Positions 40,817 through 50,593 are shown, counted from the first letter of the stretch. The stretch: DNA of 64,000 bases from Phycisphaerae bacterium (GCA_030432905.1 JAUILU010000002.1:1-64000), one strand, 5' to 3'. Translations and numbers: made by a program. The notes: a model not told the origin generated them from the sequence alone.

Positions 40817-41967
40817 CGTTGCCCACCCGCGATGTCTGCGAGGAACCGCTTGGCGGTGCTGCGGATGTTGAATTTCTCGGCGAGCTGCGTGACGGCTTCG
40901 TCGAATCGATCCTTGGGCGATGCCTCAAACTCGGCCAGAGCCGCGAAGAGGCTGTATGCGTCGCCGGGCTCAACGACAAGGCCCGCCGGGGTCTCGCGGA
41001 TGAGGTCGCCCATGTCACCGACGTCAGACACGATGACCGGCTTGCCGAGTTGGAGCGCATCGGACATGACGAGCGGGATGCTCTCGTTGCGCGAGGGGAT
41101 GACGAGGGCGTCGGCAGCGAGGATGGCGGCCCAGACCGCTTCGCCGTCGGCGTAGCCACCAATCGTGACATGATCGAGGAGATCGAGTTCTTTGGCGAGC
41201 GCGCGGACCTCGTCGTCCATCGCCCCGCCGCCGAGCATGTTGAGTGTGCCCGAGTGGCCCTCGTCGAGATAGTCTCTCATCGCGTGCAGGAGTACATCGA
41301 CTCCCTTGACGTGGTCGTACCTGCCTACGAATTGGAAGCGAACCATTCCCGGCGCGCGCTCCGTCGGCGCATCGGTCGCACGAGCCACGGCTCTGCTTGA
41401 GGGCATAAACGAGATGTCGGTGCCGCTCAGCGCGACCGCGTCGTCGCGGAGTATGAGGCCGTCGGCGTAGCGGTGCGCGGCGCCTTTGAGCACGTTTGCC
41501 ACGACGCTTTTGAGCACAGGCAGCTTGCCGTAGGTCCAGATGTCGGAGCCTAGGCACCAGACCGAGTACGGCACGCCCTCGTGTTTGTGCAGCGCCTGCG
41601 CGAACACGCCGCCCGGAACCGCCCACATCGCGAGCACATGATCAATGGGCGACTCGGCATGAAGATCCAGAAGGGCGCGGGTGCCGGCTTTCATGTATCG
41701 AAAGGCGATCCACGCGTCGCGCGGGTTCGTTGGCTTCAAGCTGCTCAGCGGGCGCTGCTTGCCGGACCATCTGAACGGGTGCACGGTCACGCCCTTTGGC
41801 GAGTACGAGCACCCCTCGCCCTTGTCCTGCGTGACGACGTGTACATCGTGCCCCTCGTCTGCGAGGGCCTTTGCAAAGTCGCGCACGAACAAGCCCGCGG
41901 CGGCGGCGCCGTCGATCTCCTTGAGCGGGTATGAGCTTGTGACGATCGCGATCCGCAACGGTGACAC
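40813..41967 (-). CDS. Glycosyltransferase family 4
   Basis: The 384-residue protein starts at a GTG (41967), 18 bases after the preceding stop, with an AGAGG stretch close upstream. It has the GT-B layout: an N-terminal Rossmann half (IAIVTSSYPLKEIDGAAAAGLFVRDFAKALA) and a C-terminal donor-binding half with FQFVGRYDHVKGVDVLLHAM, then VIPSRNESIPLVMSDALQLGKPVI (E-x7-E region). It should transfer a sugar from a nucleotide-sugar to a lipid- or glycan-linked acceptor at the cytoplasmic side. The stop overlaps the flippase-like gene start. Confidence 0.88.
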   Translation of the reverse strand: MSPLRIAIVTSSYPLKEIDGAAAAGLFVRDFAKALADEGHDVHVVTQDKGEGCSYSPKGVTVHPFRWSGKQRPLSSLKPTNPRDAWIAFRYMKAGTRALLDLHAESPIDHVLAMWAVPGGVFAQALHKHEGVPYSVWCLGSDIWTYGKLPVLKSVVANVLKGAAHRYADGLILRDDAVALSGTDISFMPSSRAVARATDAPTERAPGMVRFQFVGRYDHVKGVDVLLHAMRDYLDEGHSGTLNMLGGGAMDDEVRALAKELDLLDHVTIGGYADGEAVWAAILAADALVIPSRNESIPLVMSDALQLGKPVIVSDVGDMGDLIRETPAGLVVEPGDAYSLFAALAEFEASPKDRFDEAVTQLAEKFNIRSTAKRFLADIAGGQR

Positions 41968-41985
41968 GCCTCTTTGCTTTGGCTC

Positions 41986-44235
41986 TTAGCTGTGCTCGCC
42001 CAGCACGCGCTTGACCGCGCGGACGACATCGGTCACGTCGGCTTCGCTCATCCCCGCCGAGATGGGCAGGCTCACGGTCTGTCTGCCGACACGAAGAGCG
42101 TTCGGCCAGGCCTCGGGGTTCCAGCCGAGGCTCTGGTAGAACGGGTGCTCGGCGATCGAGAGGTAGTGCACGCCCGAGCCGATGTTCTGCGCTTGGAGCA
42201 GCCCGAGGAATTCGTCGCGGCTCACGCTTGCGCGGGATTCGTCGAGAAGCACGGGGAACAGGTGGTAGCCGTGGCGAACCGTCGCGGGAGGCTGCGCGGG
42301 GAGCGTGATGGGCAGGCCCGCAAGCTCTGACTGGTAGCGATCCCAGACGGTCTTTCGGTTGCGCCAGTTCGTGTTGACGCGTGCGAGCTGGTGGATGCCG
42401 ATCGAGGCCTGCAGGTCGGTCATGTTGCACTTGAAGCCGAGCTCGTTGACGAAGTAGTGCTTGTAGCCCGCGTCGGAGTAGCGTTTCCACGCGTCTTGGG
42501 AGAGGCCGTGGAGAGAGAGGCGCTTGACGCGTTTGGCGTCATCTTCGTTCTTGCAGACGACCATGCCGCCCTCGGCGGTGGTGACGTTCTTGGTCGCGTA
42601 GAAGCTGAAGCAGCCGAAGTCGCCCAGTGTTCCGGTGGGCGTGCCTTGGTACTCGCCCTCGACGGCGTGCGCGCAGTCCTCGACGATGCGGAGGTTGTGC
42701 CTGTTTGCGATCTCGCGGATCGCGTCCATGTCGCACGGGTAGCCCGCGAAGTGGACCGGCACGATCGCGCGGGTGCGCTCTGTGATGTGCGCCTCGATCG
42801 AGGCGGGGTCGATGTTCAGCGTCGCCGGATCGATGTCGGCGAGCACCGGAGTCGCGCCGGCGTGCAGGATCGCGTTGACCGTCGCGCAGAAGGTCATCGC
42901 GCTCGTGATTACCTCGTCGCCCGGCTCAAGGTCGAGGCACAGAATCGACAGGTGCAGCGCGCTGGTGCAGGAGTTGACCGCGATGCAGTGCGACTCGCCG
43001 CCCTTGAACTGCCTGAAGTTGTCCTCGAACCGTGCGACCTTGGGGCCTGTGCCGATCCAGCCCGAGCGGAGCGAATCGACGACCTCTTCGATCTCTTCTT
43101 CCTCGATGACGGGCGCGCCGAAGACGAGGAACTTCTTGCGCTTGCCCGACTCGTCGCGTGCGACTTCGGGCTTTGGCTTGGCCGCGGCGACCGAGGCGCT
43201 GTCGGTACCCATCGGCACGACCGGGGTCTCGCCCCGAGATGAAGCGTCGCGTGCGTGGACGAGGAGTTCTTCGAGGTAGATGCGGTGCCGGACGAGCATG
43301 TCGCCGAACATGCCCGCGATGTAGAGCAGCACGCTGAGCACCGCGAAACCGCCCGCTGCGGTCACCATCCACTGGTAGGGCTTGATGCTGTGCGGCTCGC
43401 GGGTGAAGTACCTGATCGTGAGAAAGAGCCCGATCATGATCGCGGGGATGAGCACAATGAAAGCGATCCAGCTGAAGAAACGCCAGGGTTTGTAGTCGCG
43501 GTACGAGCTCCAGATGATTTTGCTTGTGTTGATCGCGTAGCGGAAGAGGTTGCTTGCGACGCGGCTCTTGCCGAACTCGCGCTCGCCGCGGATGACGAGG
43601 GGGATCTCGACGATGCGCATGTGCTTGAAGGCAAGGTTGATGAAGACCTCTTGCGTGTAGGTGAACTTGCCCAGCAGGTTGAGGCTGAGCATGGCCTGGC
43701 GGTTGTAGCAGCGCATGCCGCAGGACACGTCGTGAAAGCGCTGGCCCGTGAGCCTCGAGACGAGCCGGCTCATCTGGCGGTTGCCCCACTTCTTCACCTC
43801 GGGCATCTCGGGGACCTTGTCGGCGTCCTTGAAACGCGAGGCGGTCGAGAAGTCGTACTGGTCGGAGACGACGGGTTCGATCAGTTCGCCGAGGTCCTCG
43901 GGATTGAACTGGCCGTCGCTGTCGAGGGTGGCGAGGAAATCGGCGCGGCTCTCGATCGCGTAGCGCAGCGCCGTCTGGAACGCGGCACCCACGCCCTGTC
44001 GGCTCGCGTGGGAGAGGACCACCGCGCCCGCGTCGGTCGAGATCTCGGCGGTGCGGTCTGTTGAGCCGTCGTTGACGACGACGACCCGGATCGACCCGAT
44101 GCCGGGCAGCGAGCTTGGGATGCGCTCGATGACGTCGCGGATGGTGGCCTGCTCGTTGAGCGCGGGCATGGCGACGATGAGCAGTGGGCCTGCTGGGGAG
44201 TGCTCGGGATCGTCGGGTCTGCTCATGGTGCTCAC
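41986..44235 (-). CDS. Fusion of a membrane GT2 glycosyltransferase and a DegT/DnrJ-type sugar aminotransferase
   Basis: The 749-residue protein opens with a GT-A family 2 domain (VAMPALNEQATIRDVIERIPS, VVVNDGSTDRT, ATLDSDGQFNPEDLGEL), followed by two membrane helices (about 245-270 and 285-310), as in dolichol-phosphate-mannose-synthase-like enzymes. A linker leads to a complete DegT/DnrJ/EryC1 aminotransferase (about 373-749) with the PLP lysine in FYATKNVTTAEGG. The two activities are usually separate proteins. One chain could thus make an amino sugar and load sugars onto polyprenyl phosphate. The start is GTG 44235 or ATG 44226; neither has a strong ribosome site. It is the first gene of the operon. 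Confidence 0.85.
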   Translation of the reverse strand: MSTMSRPDDPEHSPAGPLLIVAMPALNEQATIRDVIERIPSSLPGIGSIRVVVVNDGSTDRTAEISTDAGAVVLSHASRQGVGAAFQTALRYAIESRADFLATLDSDGQFNPEDLGELIEPVVSDQYDFSTASRFKDADKVPEMPEVKKWGNRQMSRLVSRLTGQRFHDVSCGMRCYNRQAMLSLNLLGKFTYTQEVFINLAFKHMRIVEIPLVIRGEREFGKSRVASNLFRYAINTSKIIWSSYRDYKPWRFFSWIAFIVLIPAIMIGLFLTIRYFTREPHSIKPYQWMVTAAGGFAVLSVLLYIAGMFGDMLVRHRIYLEELLVHARDASSRGETPVVPMGTDSASVAAAKPKPEVARDESGKRKKFLVFGAPVIEEEEIEEVVDSLRSGWIGTGPKVARFEDNFRQFKGGESHCIAVNSCTSALHLSILCLDLEPGDEVITSAMTFCATVNAILHAGATPVLADIDPATLNIDPASIEAHITERTRAIVPVHFAGYPCDMDAIREIANRHNLRIVEDCAHAVEGEYQGTPTGTLGDFGCFSFYATKNVTTAEGGMVVCKNEDDAKRVKRLSLHGLSQDAWKRYSDAGYKHYFVNELGFKCNMTDLQASIGIHQLARVNTNWRNRKTVWDRYQSELAGLPITLPAQPPATVRHGYHLFPVLLDESRASVSRDEFLGLLQAQNIGSGVHYLSIAEHPFYQSLGWNPEAWPNALRVGRQTVSLPISAGMSEADVTDVVRAVKRVLGEHS

Positions 44236-44781
44236 GGCTGGTGTGTTGTTGATGCTCGCCTGTCAGAAGGTCGGCCAGAACGGACAACATATACACCAAC
44301 AGGTGCCCGCTACCAGCGGAACCCCCAAACCCACCGGTTCTGGGACGAGGAAACCGGGGAACAAGCAGAACAAGCGGGTCTGTGAAAGGCGGACGTTGGC
44401 AAACGTACCGAGCGATTGGCCACTTGGGGTGCGGATTGGCACCGACTTGTTGCCGCCTATCGGTCTGACGGAGACAGCAAACTGCTTCCAGAACCCGGTT
44501 TAGGCGGTATAGACGGCCCGATGATAGGACCCGTACAAAAAACTATTATTATAGGACGCCAGCAAACTAGGGCGTCTGAGAGCAACTTTCTGTGGTTTTT
44601 GCGTGAATTACCCTAGAACAGGCTAGAGAAATCGGCTAAGTTCTTCACAGACCGGTAGGTATGTTGTTTGCCGGTCCAAGCGGCCTCGCTCTAGGGGGTC
44701 GTGGAGTGTGTATCTGGGTTGAGAGATCTAGGTTCTGCCATTGAATTCGTGGCAGGCCGAAGACATTGAGGAATTGAAGAA
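44236..44781. other. Intergenic region between the glycan operon and P-domain gene copy 2
   Basis: This 546-base divergent region must hold the promoters of the leftward operon and the rightward P-domain gene. It includes an AT-rich patch at 44536-44556 and a GACGCC/GGCGTC hairpin near 44557-44578. Short frames here have no ribosome site or family resemblance, so I see no gene. Confidence 0.4.
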
Positions 44782-45417
44782 ATGAACAAGGCACTTGTTA
44801 CCATCATCGCAGCTGGCATCGCTGGCACCGCTTCGGCTGACTCGATCAGCGAAACCAACCCCGCAGTCATCGACTGGGGCATCGTCGGCACCTCGGCCGT
44901 CACCATGGGCCCTGCTCAGCTGTACCCCTCGGGCATCAACGTTGCTGGCGCCACCGGCGGCATCACCGACGTCAACGTCACCCTGCACAACGGCAACCAC
45001 ACCTGGGTTGCTGACCTCGAGCTGACCCTCGTCAGCCCGGCAGGCACCGCTGTCCGCCTCCTCGACCTCACCGGCGTCCAGAACGGCGATGACATCGACG
45101 GCGACATCACCTTCGACGACTCGGCTTCCGAGTTCTTCCCGGATGACGACACCGACGGCACCGTCAGCGGTACCTTCCTCGTCTCCGACTACGAGAACGC
45201 CGACGCCGACGTCCCGGCAACCGCTTTCGGCCTTGACCTCTCCGCCTTCAACGGCGAAGACGCCAACGGCACCTGGAGCCTCTACGTCTACGACGAGACC
45301 TCGGGCGACACCGGCTCGTTCGACGGCTGGACCCTCGACATCGAGACCATCCCGGCTCCGGCTTCGGCAGCACTGCTCGGCCTCGGTGGCCTGGCTGCAG
45401 CTCGCCGCCGCCGCTAA
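44782..45417 (+). CDS. Secreted P-domain protein with PEP-CTERM-like tail (copy 2)
   Basis: The 211-residue protein is a close duplicate of the product of 28360-29001; only the signal peptide and scattered positions differ (for example IDWGIV versus IDWGII, LELTLVSPAG versus LEVTLVSPSG). It has a signal peptide (MNKALVTIIAAGIAGTASA), one P-domain-like beta sandwich, and the same PAPASAALLGLGGLA plus RRRR sorting tail. The DNA matches over long stretches as well, including third codon positions, indicating recent duplication or gene conversion. A terminator follows. It sits between two glycan-synthesis transcription units on the other strand. Confidence 0.82.
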   Translation: MNKALVTIIAAGIAGTASADSISETNPAVIDWGIVGTSAVTMGPAQLYPSGINVAGATGGITDVNVTLHNGNHTWVADLELTLVSPAGTAVRLLDLTGVQNGDDIDGDITFDDSASEFFPDDDTDGTVSGTFLVSDYENADADVPATAFGLDLSAFNGEDANGTWSLYVYDETSGDTGSFDGWTLDIETIPAPASAALLGLGGLAAARRRR

Positions 45418-45467
45418 TCGGCTCTGAAGCCTCTCGCAAGACAGGCTTCTAGCTCGATACGAAATTC

Positions 45468-45506
45468 ACAACGCCCGGTCGAACTCGGCCGGGCGTTGTC
45501 TTTTTT
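45468..45506 (+). terminator. Rho-independent terminator of P-domain gene copy 2
   Basis: ACAACGCCCGG and CCGGGCGTTGT form a perfect 11-base stem with a 10-base loop, followed by CTTTTTT. It may also serve the convergent leftward megagene weakly. Confidence 0.9.
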
Positions 45507-45564
45507 GTCTCTTTGGTTATCAACGAGGTCACACACCCCACCTCTTCAGCGGTGGCTTGGGTGT

Positions 45565-48500
45565 CTACCGGTGGTTGGTCCACTTGCGTTGCAGATGGTT
45601 GGCTGCCTGACGGACCGCTGTCTCAACCGAGCGGCGCATCGCCTCATCGTTCTCGTATGCCTGACGCCTTGCGGTGATCGCGATGAAGCCGATGAGCGCG
45701 AACAGCGGGACGAGGGAGACGGTGCCGAGCAGCATGCCGACCCAGGCCTGGGCGCCCATGGCTAGCGCCACGACACCCGCGACCCAGCAGAGCACGACCG
45801 CGGCGGCCATGACACCCGCTCGGCCAACGTAGACCCTGCCGAGTTTGCCGACAGCGAGCCCGAGCCGTTCCTTGGTGGTGTTTGCCTCTGCGAACCTTGG
45901 TGCCCAGGGCAGCTTGCCCTTGACGAATCGCTCGGGTGGAAGGGCCGGCGTTGGTTTCTTGACCAGCTTCCGGCCAGTCCGCTGTGCTTGCTTGTTTGGC
46001 TGGGCGGCGGCCAGTGGCGCGGGCGCTGCCTTAGGCGAGTTCGGCTTCTGCTGAACTGTGGTCACCACGGGCGCCGGCTGGCTCTGCACCAGACCCTTGT
46101 TCGTCAGCGAGCCCTCGCGGATCGCCATGCGGACGATGTCCTCGAACGCCTCGGCGTCCGGCTCGTATCGGAACGCGATCAGGTTGCCCCATGATTGCGA
46201 GTCGGCTTCCTTTGCGCCGAACCTGAAGAGTCGGCGCCAGTCGTGCTGGACGCCGTAGCGGATGATGGGGTGCCACTCGCTGACGACTACGGTGTAGCCC
46301 TGATCGACGAGGTACTGGGCCATGTCGTTGGTTGAGTAGCCCAGGTCGAGTGTTTTGCGGTCCTCGAATTCGCACATGACGACCGAGGGCTTCATCCGAT
46401 CCCACGGGAAGCCTTCGAGCACGTGCTTATCGAATCCCTCGCTGTCGATTTTGAGGAGCCTGACCGACTCGACGCCGTGCTCTTTGAGCGCGACGGAGAG
46501 CGTGGTGACGTCAACGGTCTCGGCTTCTTTGTGCAGCGCGGTGAATGCGGCAAGGCTGCTGGCGCCGGTGCTCTGCTCGGAGGTGTAGAACGGGACGTTC
46601 TTCTGCTCTTCCTTGCCGACGGCTCTTGGGTCGAGGCGGAACCTCGGGTTGTTTGAGTGTCGTTTCGTGGCGCGCTGGCGGTTGACCGGGTCGGGCTCGA
46701 AAGCGAGTACGTTCCAGTTCTGCTGGAGGAAGAGCGCGGTCGATCCGCCGTGGTGCGCGCCGACGTCGACCATGAGGTCGTCGGCGTGCGACGTCCCGAT
46801 CGCGTCGCGGACCATCAGCAGTTCGTCGATGCTCGCCTTGGCGTCCCTGCTGTACTCGGCGCCGATGGTCGTCGGAGCGGGTTTGGGCTTGGGTTTGGAG
46901 GCGGCCTTGATCTCGTCCTCGATGTCGGCGAACGGGAAGATCTTGAGCTCCGACTGCATGTTGCAGTTGCTGACTTCGACGCCGAGGTCCGAGAGAACCT
47001 GCTGTGTCTCGACCCATGAGCCTGCGTGGAAGCCGGGCGTGACGTTCGGGATGTTGTAGAGATCGCCCGACTGCTGGTAGTCGTCGAAGAAGTAGTTGGG
47101 GTTCGAGTCGGGCGTTGCCTTCATCTCGAGGCGTGTCGCGCCCGCGGGGGCGGCTTCTTTGATCTGCTCGACGTAGTTGCAGTCGATGCCGAGCAGCATG
47201 ATCTTCTTGTACCCGAGCGTGGCGCCGAAGAGCGCTGAGAAGTTGCCCGTGGTAATGTCGGTCACGCCGAGCGCGGAGTACGACTTCTTGACGTCTTCGA
47301 GGATGACGACAGCGGGGTTGTCTCTGATCTCCGGGTGCTCCTTGGCAAGGATCTCACGGAGGAAGAATTTGCGGATGCCGTTCTGCTTGTTCTCGCGGAT
47401 CAGTCGGAGGATCTGCTCGGCGTGCGAGAGGATGACGACCTTGTCCATGCACGCGTAGTACGTCGGGTACCAGTTGACGCGGTCCCAGTAGCGGTACGCG
47501 GCGTTCATGCCCAGCGTGTCAACGCCCTTGAGCTTGTCGAAGTCGAAGCCCTTGAGCGAAGGCCCGTTGCCCAGCAGCACGAGTGCATCGGACTTGTCGG
47601 CGATCTCGAGGCCGTCGAGGTTGTCGTAGAGGCCCCGGTGGTGATAGGTGAGCGTCGGGATCGGCATCGAGTCTGGCAGGCAGGGCGATCGCTCGAGCTT
47701 TGCTTCGCCCCCGCTTTTCCAGTTCTCGAGTGACGCGGTGCTCGACTCGCTGTCTGACCAGCAGAAGCGGGTCGCCGAGGAGATCTTGAAGCCGTAGCGG
47801 GCGCAGAGGATCGAGTAGATCGACTGGTCCTGGCGGTGGCCGAAGTACGGGGTGACGTCGAGGACGGTTTCGGCCTTGATTTTGCCGCCCTTGGTGTATT
47901 TCTCAACGAGTTCGTGGTAGGTCTTGCGCTTGGGCGCTGGCATCGCGCCCAGCGGACGCACCTCGGACTCTTCCGGGTGCTTGATCCACGCGACGACCTC
48001 GGGGTCCTGGCTGTAGACGTAGGCCTCTTCGATGAGCTGCTGCGCCTTGCCGCCCTTGATGTAGCCCAGCAGGCACGAGCAGAGGTGCGGCGCGAGGAGC
48101 TCTCTGCCGGTGGCTTCCATCTTGCGCGCGGCCTCGGGGTGCGTGAACGCGCAGTTTCTGATGGGCCAGGTCGGCTTGTCGTCGTGATCGACGAAGAACG
48201 CGCCCTCCTCGGCGATGCTGTCGAAGATCTCTTCGATGTCGTGGACGACGACGATGCCCGCGTCGATCCAGAGCACGCGGTCACCGTCACGCACGAGATC
48301 GCCGGCGGCTTTGATCGCGGCGCACTTGTACGCGTAATTCTTGGGCGACATGTAACCGTCGAAGAACGTCTTGGTCTCGGCTGGGTAGTCCCTGACGGCG
48401 ACGCGGTCGAGTTCGGCAAGGATCTGCCGCTGCTTCGGGGTCAGGTCGAAGTCGTAGACGATGATCTGCGAGAACGCGTCCTTGCGGAGCCTGTGCAGCG

Positions 48501-50313
48501 AGGCGATCAGGTTGAGCCCCTGCTGGAAGTACGCGCTGTTGAACGAGGTGACAATCGTTTTGTCGGTGTTCATTGGGGACTTTCTCTGCAGATCTGCGAT
48601 GGTTTCAGCGATCGGGTAAGAACCGGCACCGGTCGTCGGTCGGGACAGCAGCCTGCGGTAGGCGTCGAGTGTGCCGTTCCATTTGGCGTGCAACTCGTCC
48701 ACAGCCGCTTCGATCTTGTCTTTCTGCTCGGTCGGCACATTGTCTTTGTTCTGCACGATGCCGTCGATGCCGCAGACCTCGTGCTCGGCGACCCGGCGGA
48801 GCCATCTGCGAGGGACGAACCCGTAGTGGCGGTGGACCGATTCGAGCGTGTGCGCGTACTGCGTTGCCCGTTGGCCCTGGGTTTTGCTGTTCTCGTGGAG
48901 TGTTGCATCGACGATGCTTTCGTCGAGGAACAGGAATTTGGCGCCGCCGCGGGCGAGTCTGATCCAGTACTCGTAGTCGAACGCGCAGCTGAGCTCTTCG
49001 TCGAGCGGGCCGAAGCGCTCGAAGACTTCGCGTCTGAAGAAGAGCGCGGGCTGGAGGATGCCGACGGAGTGCGTGAATTCTTGCTCGAGTTCGTCCGGGT
49101 TCGAGTTGATAAAGACATCGCGGAGCACGTTGCCTTCTGGGTCAACGAACCTGCCACGGGCGTAGACGATGTCCACGTCGGGGTTTGCCTCGAACGTCTC
49201 GGCGATGGTGCGGAGCACATCGGGGTTTCGGTAGATGTCGTCGGTGTTGAGCCACGTGACGATGTCGGCATTCGAGTGGGAAAAGCCCTGGTTGATGGCG
49301 TCAACCTGGCCGTTGTCCTTGGCGATGGTGAGATCTACCCAGTCGTGCTTCTTGGCGAACTGCTTGAGGATGTCGCCCGTGCCGTCTTTCGAAACGCCGT
49401 CGAGGATGATGTGCTCGGCTGGCTTGTACGACTGCATCTCGACGCTGTCGAGCATGCGCTGCACGAAGTCGGCCTGGTTGTAGCTCGGGCTGACGATGCC
49501 GATGGTGGGCAGGTTTTCGGCCGGGGGCGCGACTCGCACGGAGTCAGTGCGCCTCGTGGGCCGGCGCCACTTCTCGGCGAATCCGGCAAGCTCTTCTTTG
49601 GTGTAGAAATGCTTGGCGTACCGCGAATCGAGCATCTGGCTGATGTACCACTCGGGCAGCTCGATCCGGTCGACGAACTCCGAGTACATCTCGGAATAGG
49701 TCTTGCCGGCCGCCATTTTTTTCCGCTTGTTGGCGGCGATGTTCGCCCGCGTAATCGTCAGCGAATCGTCGTAGAAGAACTCGCGAAGGGCGGCCTGCTT
49801 GTGTTCATCGTCGTCCTCGGTGCGCAAGACGAGCAGGCTGTACTTCTCGTGCTCGACAATCAGGCGGCGGTTCTCGTGGTCGAAGGGCTGAGAATACACA
49901 TCAACACCGAAGACCGATTTGATCTGCAGGTCGAAGTAGTCGAGCGGGACTTCGTGCGGGTAGTTGTCGAGGAACTTGGCGATGAGCTGGTCAACGTCGC
50001 TGACGGAGCCGCTCATGAGTTCTTTGTTCTGGAAGAACGCTGAGATGTTGCGGGCGATCGGGTCGCGGACGAGGCTGACGAGCGACGCGGGCTTGCCCGG
50101 CTCGACGACATCTTTGAGGACCTGGTATGACTCGTAGACGTGGCCGTCGGGGAGGTTGTTCTGCTTGAGGTCGTTTGCGACCTTGTCGAGGATGTCTCGT
50201 GTCAGGTGATGGACCTGAAAGACCGGGGTATCGAGTGCCCCGAGGGCTCTTGCGACGCTGGTGGAGCCGACCTTACCCATCTGCGCAACAACTATCGGAC
50301 CTTCTCGATGCAT
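45565..50313 (-). CDS. 1582-residue multi-domain glycan-synthesis megaprotein (sulfotransferase-like, two glycosyltransferase-like, MptE/DUF115-like, FkbM methyltransferase, membrane anchor)
   Basis: One uninterrupted frame starts at an ATG with GGAG upstream. In order: a sulfotransferase-like/capsular-synthesis domain (about 1-255; QMGKVGSTSVARAL P-loop, SLVRDPIARNISAFF), a GT2 domain (about 268-480; SPSYNQADFVQRML, WLNTDD), a GT8/DUF1647-like domain (about 583-870; TSFNSAYFQQGLNL, DRVLWIDAG), a DUF115/sialyltransferase-like domain (about 905-1125; LVLLGNGPSLKGFDF), an FkbM-type SAM methyltransferase (about 1155-1375; VDVGAHHGGSTALF, LKIDSEGFDKHVLEGF), a Pro/Ala linker and two membrane helices near the C-terminus. 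It looks like a membrane-tethered assembly line for a methylated, sulfated glycan. Exact substrates are unknown. Confidence 0.85.
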   Translation of the reverse strand: MHREGPIVVAQMGKVGSTSVARALGALDTPVFQVHHLTRDILDKVANDLKQNNLPDGHVYESYQVLKDVVEPGKPASLVSLVRDPIARNISAFFQNKELMSGSVSDVDQLIAKFLDNYPHEVPLDYFDLQIKSVFGVDVYSQPFDHENRRLIVEHEKYSLLVLRTEDDDEHKQAALREFFYDDSLTITRANIAANKRKKMAAGKTYSEMYSEFVDRIELPEWYISQMLDSRYAKHFYTKEELAGFAEKWRRPTRRTDSVRVAPPAENLPTIGIVSPSYNQADFVQRMLDSVEMQSYKPAEHIILDGVSKDGTGDILKQFAKKHDWVDLTIAKDNGQVDAINQGFSHSNADIVTWLNTDDIYRNPDVLRTIAETFEANPDVDIVYARGRFVDPEGNVLRDVFINSNPDELEQEFTHSVGILQPALFFRREVFERFGPLDEELSCAFDYEYWIRLARGGAKFLFLDESIVDATLHENSKTQGQRATQYAHTLESVHRHYGFVPRRWLRRVAEHEVCGIDGIVQNKDNVPTEQKDKIEAAVDELHAKWNGTLDAYRRLLSRPTTGAGSYPIAETIADLQRKSPMNTDKTIVTSFNSAYFQQGLNLIASLHRLRKDAFSQIIVYDFDLTPKQRQILAELDRVAVRDYPAETKTFFDGYMSPKNYAYKCAAIKAAGDLVRDGDRVLWIDAGIVVVHDIEEIFDSIAEEGAFFVDHDDKPTWPIRNCAFTHPEAARKMEATGRELLAPHLCSCLLGYIKGGKAQQLIEEAYVYSQDPEVVAWIKHPEESEVRPLGAMPAPKRKTYHELVEKYTKGGKIKAETVLDVTPYFGHRQDQSIYSILCARYGFKISSATRFCWSDSESSTASLENWKSGGEAKLERSPCLPDSMPIPTLTYHHRGLYDNLDGLEIADKSDALVLLGNGPSLKGFDFDKLKGVDTLGMNAAYRYWDRVNWYPTYYACMDKVVILSHAEQILRLIRENKQNGIRKFFLREILAKEHPEIRDNPAVVILEDVKKSYSALGVTDITTGNFSALFGATLGYKKIMLLGIDCNYVEQIKEAAPAGATRLEMKATPDSNPNYFFDDYQQSGDLYNIPNVTPGFHAGSWVETQQVLSDLGVEVSNCNMQSELKIFPFADIEDEIKAASKPKPKPAPTTIGAEYSRDAKASIDELLMVRDAIGTSHADDLMVDVGAHHGGSTALFLQQNWNVLAFEPDPVNRQRATKRHSNNPRFRLDPRAVGKEEQKNVPFYTSEQSTGASSLAAFTALHKEAETVDVTTLSVALKEHGVESVRLLKIDSEGFDKHVLEGFPWDRMKPSVVMCEFEDRKTLDLGYSTNDMAQYLVDQGYTVVVSEWHPIIRYGVQHDWRRLFRFGAKEADSQSWGNLIAFRYEPDAEAFEDIVRMAIREGSLTNKGLVQSQPAPVVTTVQQKPNSPKAAPAPLAAAQPNKQAQRTGRKLVKKPTPALPPERFVKGKLPWAPRFAEANTTKERLGLAVGKLGRVYVGRAGVMAAAVVLCWVAGVVALAMGAQAWVGMLLGTVSLVPLFALIGFIAITARRQAYENDEAMRRSVETAVRQAANHLQRKWTNHR

Positions 50314-50593
50314 CTACGACTCGCTCCACGTCCCCGGCGCACCGAAGGCCACTTTGGTTTTCGCACCGAGCCCCGCCCGCCACAGTCTACTGTATGTATG
50401 GCGCGCCCAGATTTCGATTCTCGGCATCCTCCAATGCACACCGGGGGAAATGCTCAGGCTCAGATTTTTTGCTCCGAACAAGACCCTGTTGGTCGTGCCC
50501 ATCGCGGGCTGCCTGTAGGATGCGCCCCGGCTGCCGGGCGGCGGATCGCCCGTAGAATGAAGCCCAGAGCGACCGCTGCGAGTCGAGGCCCAC

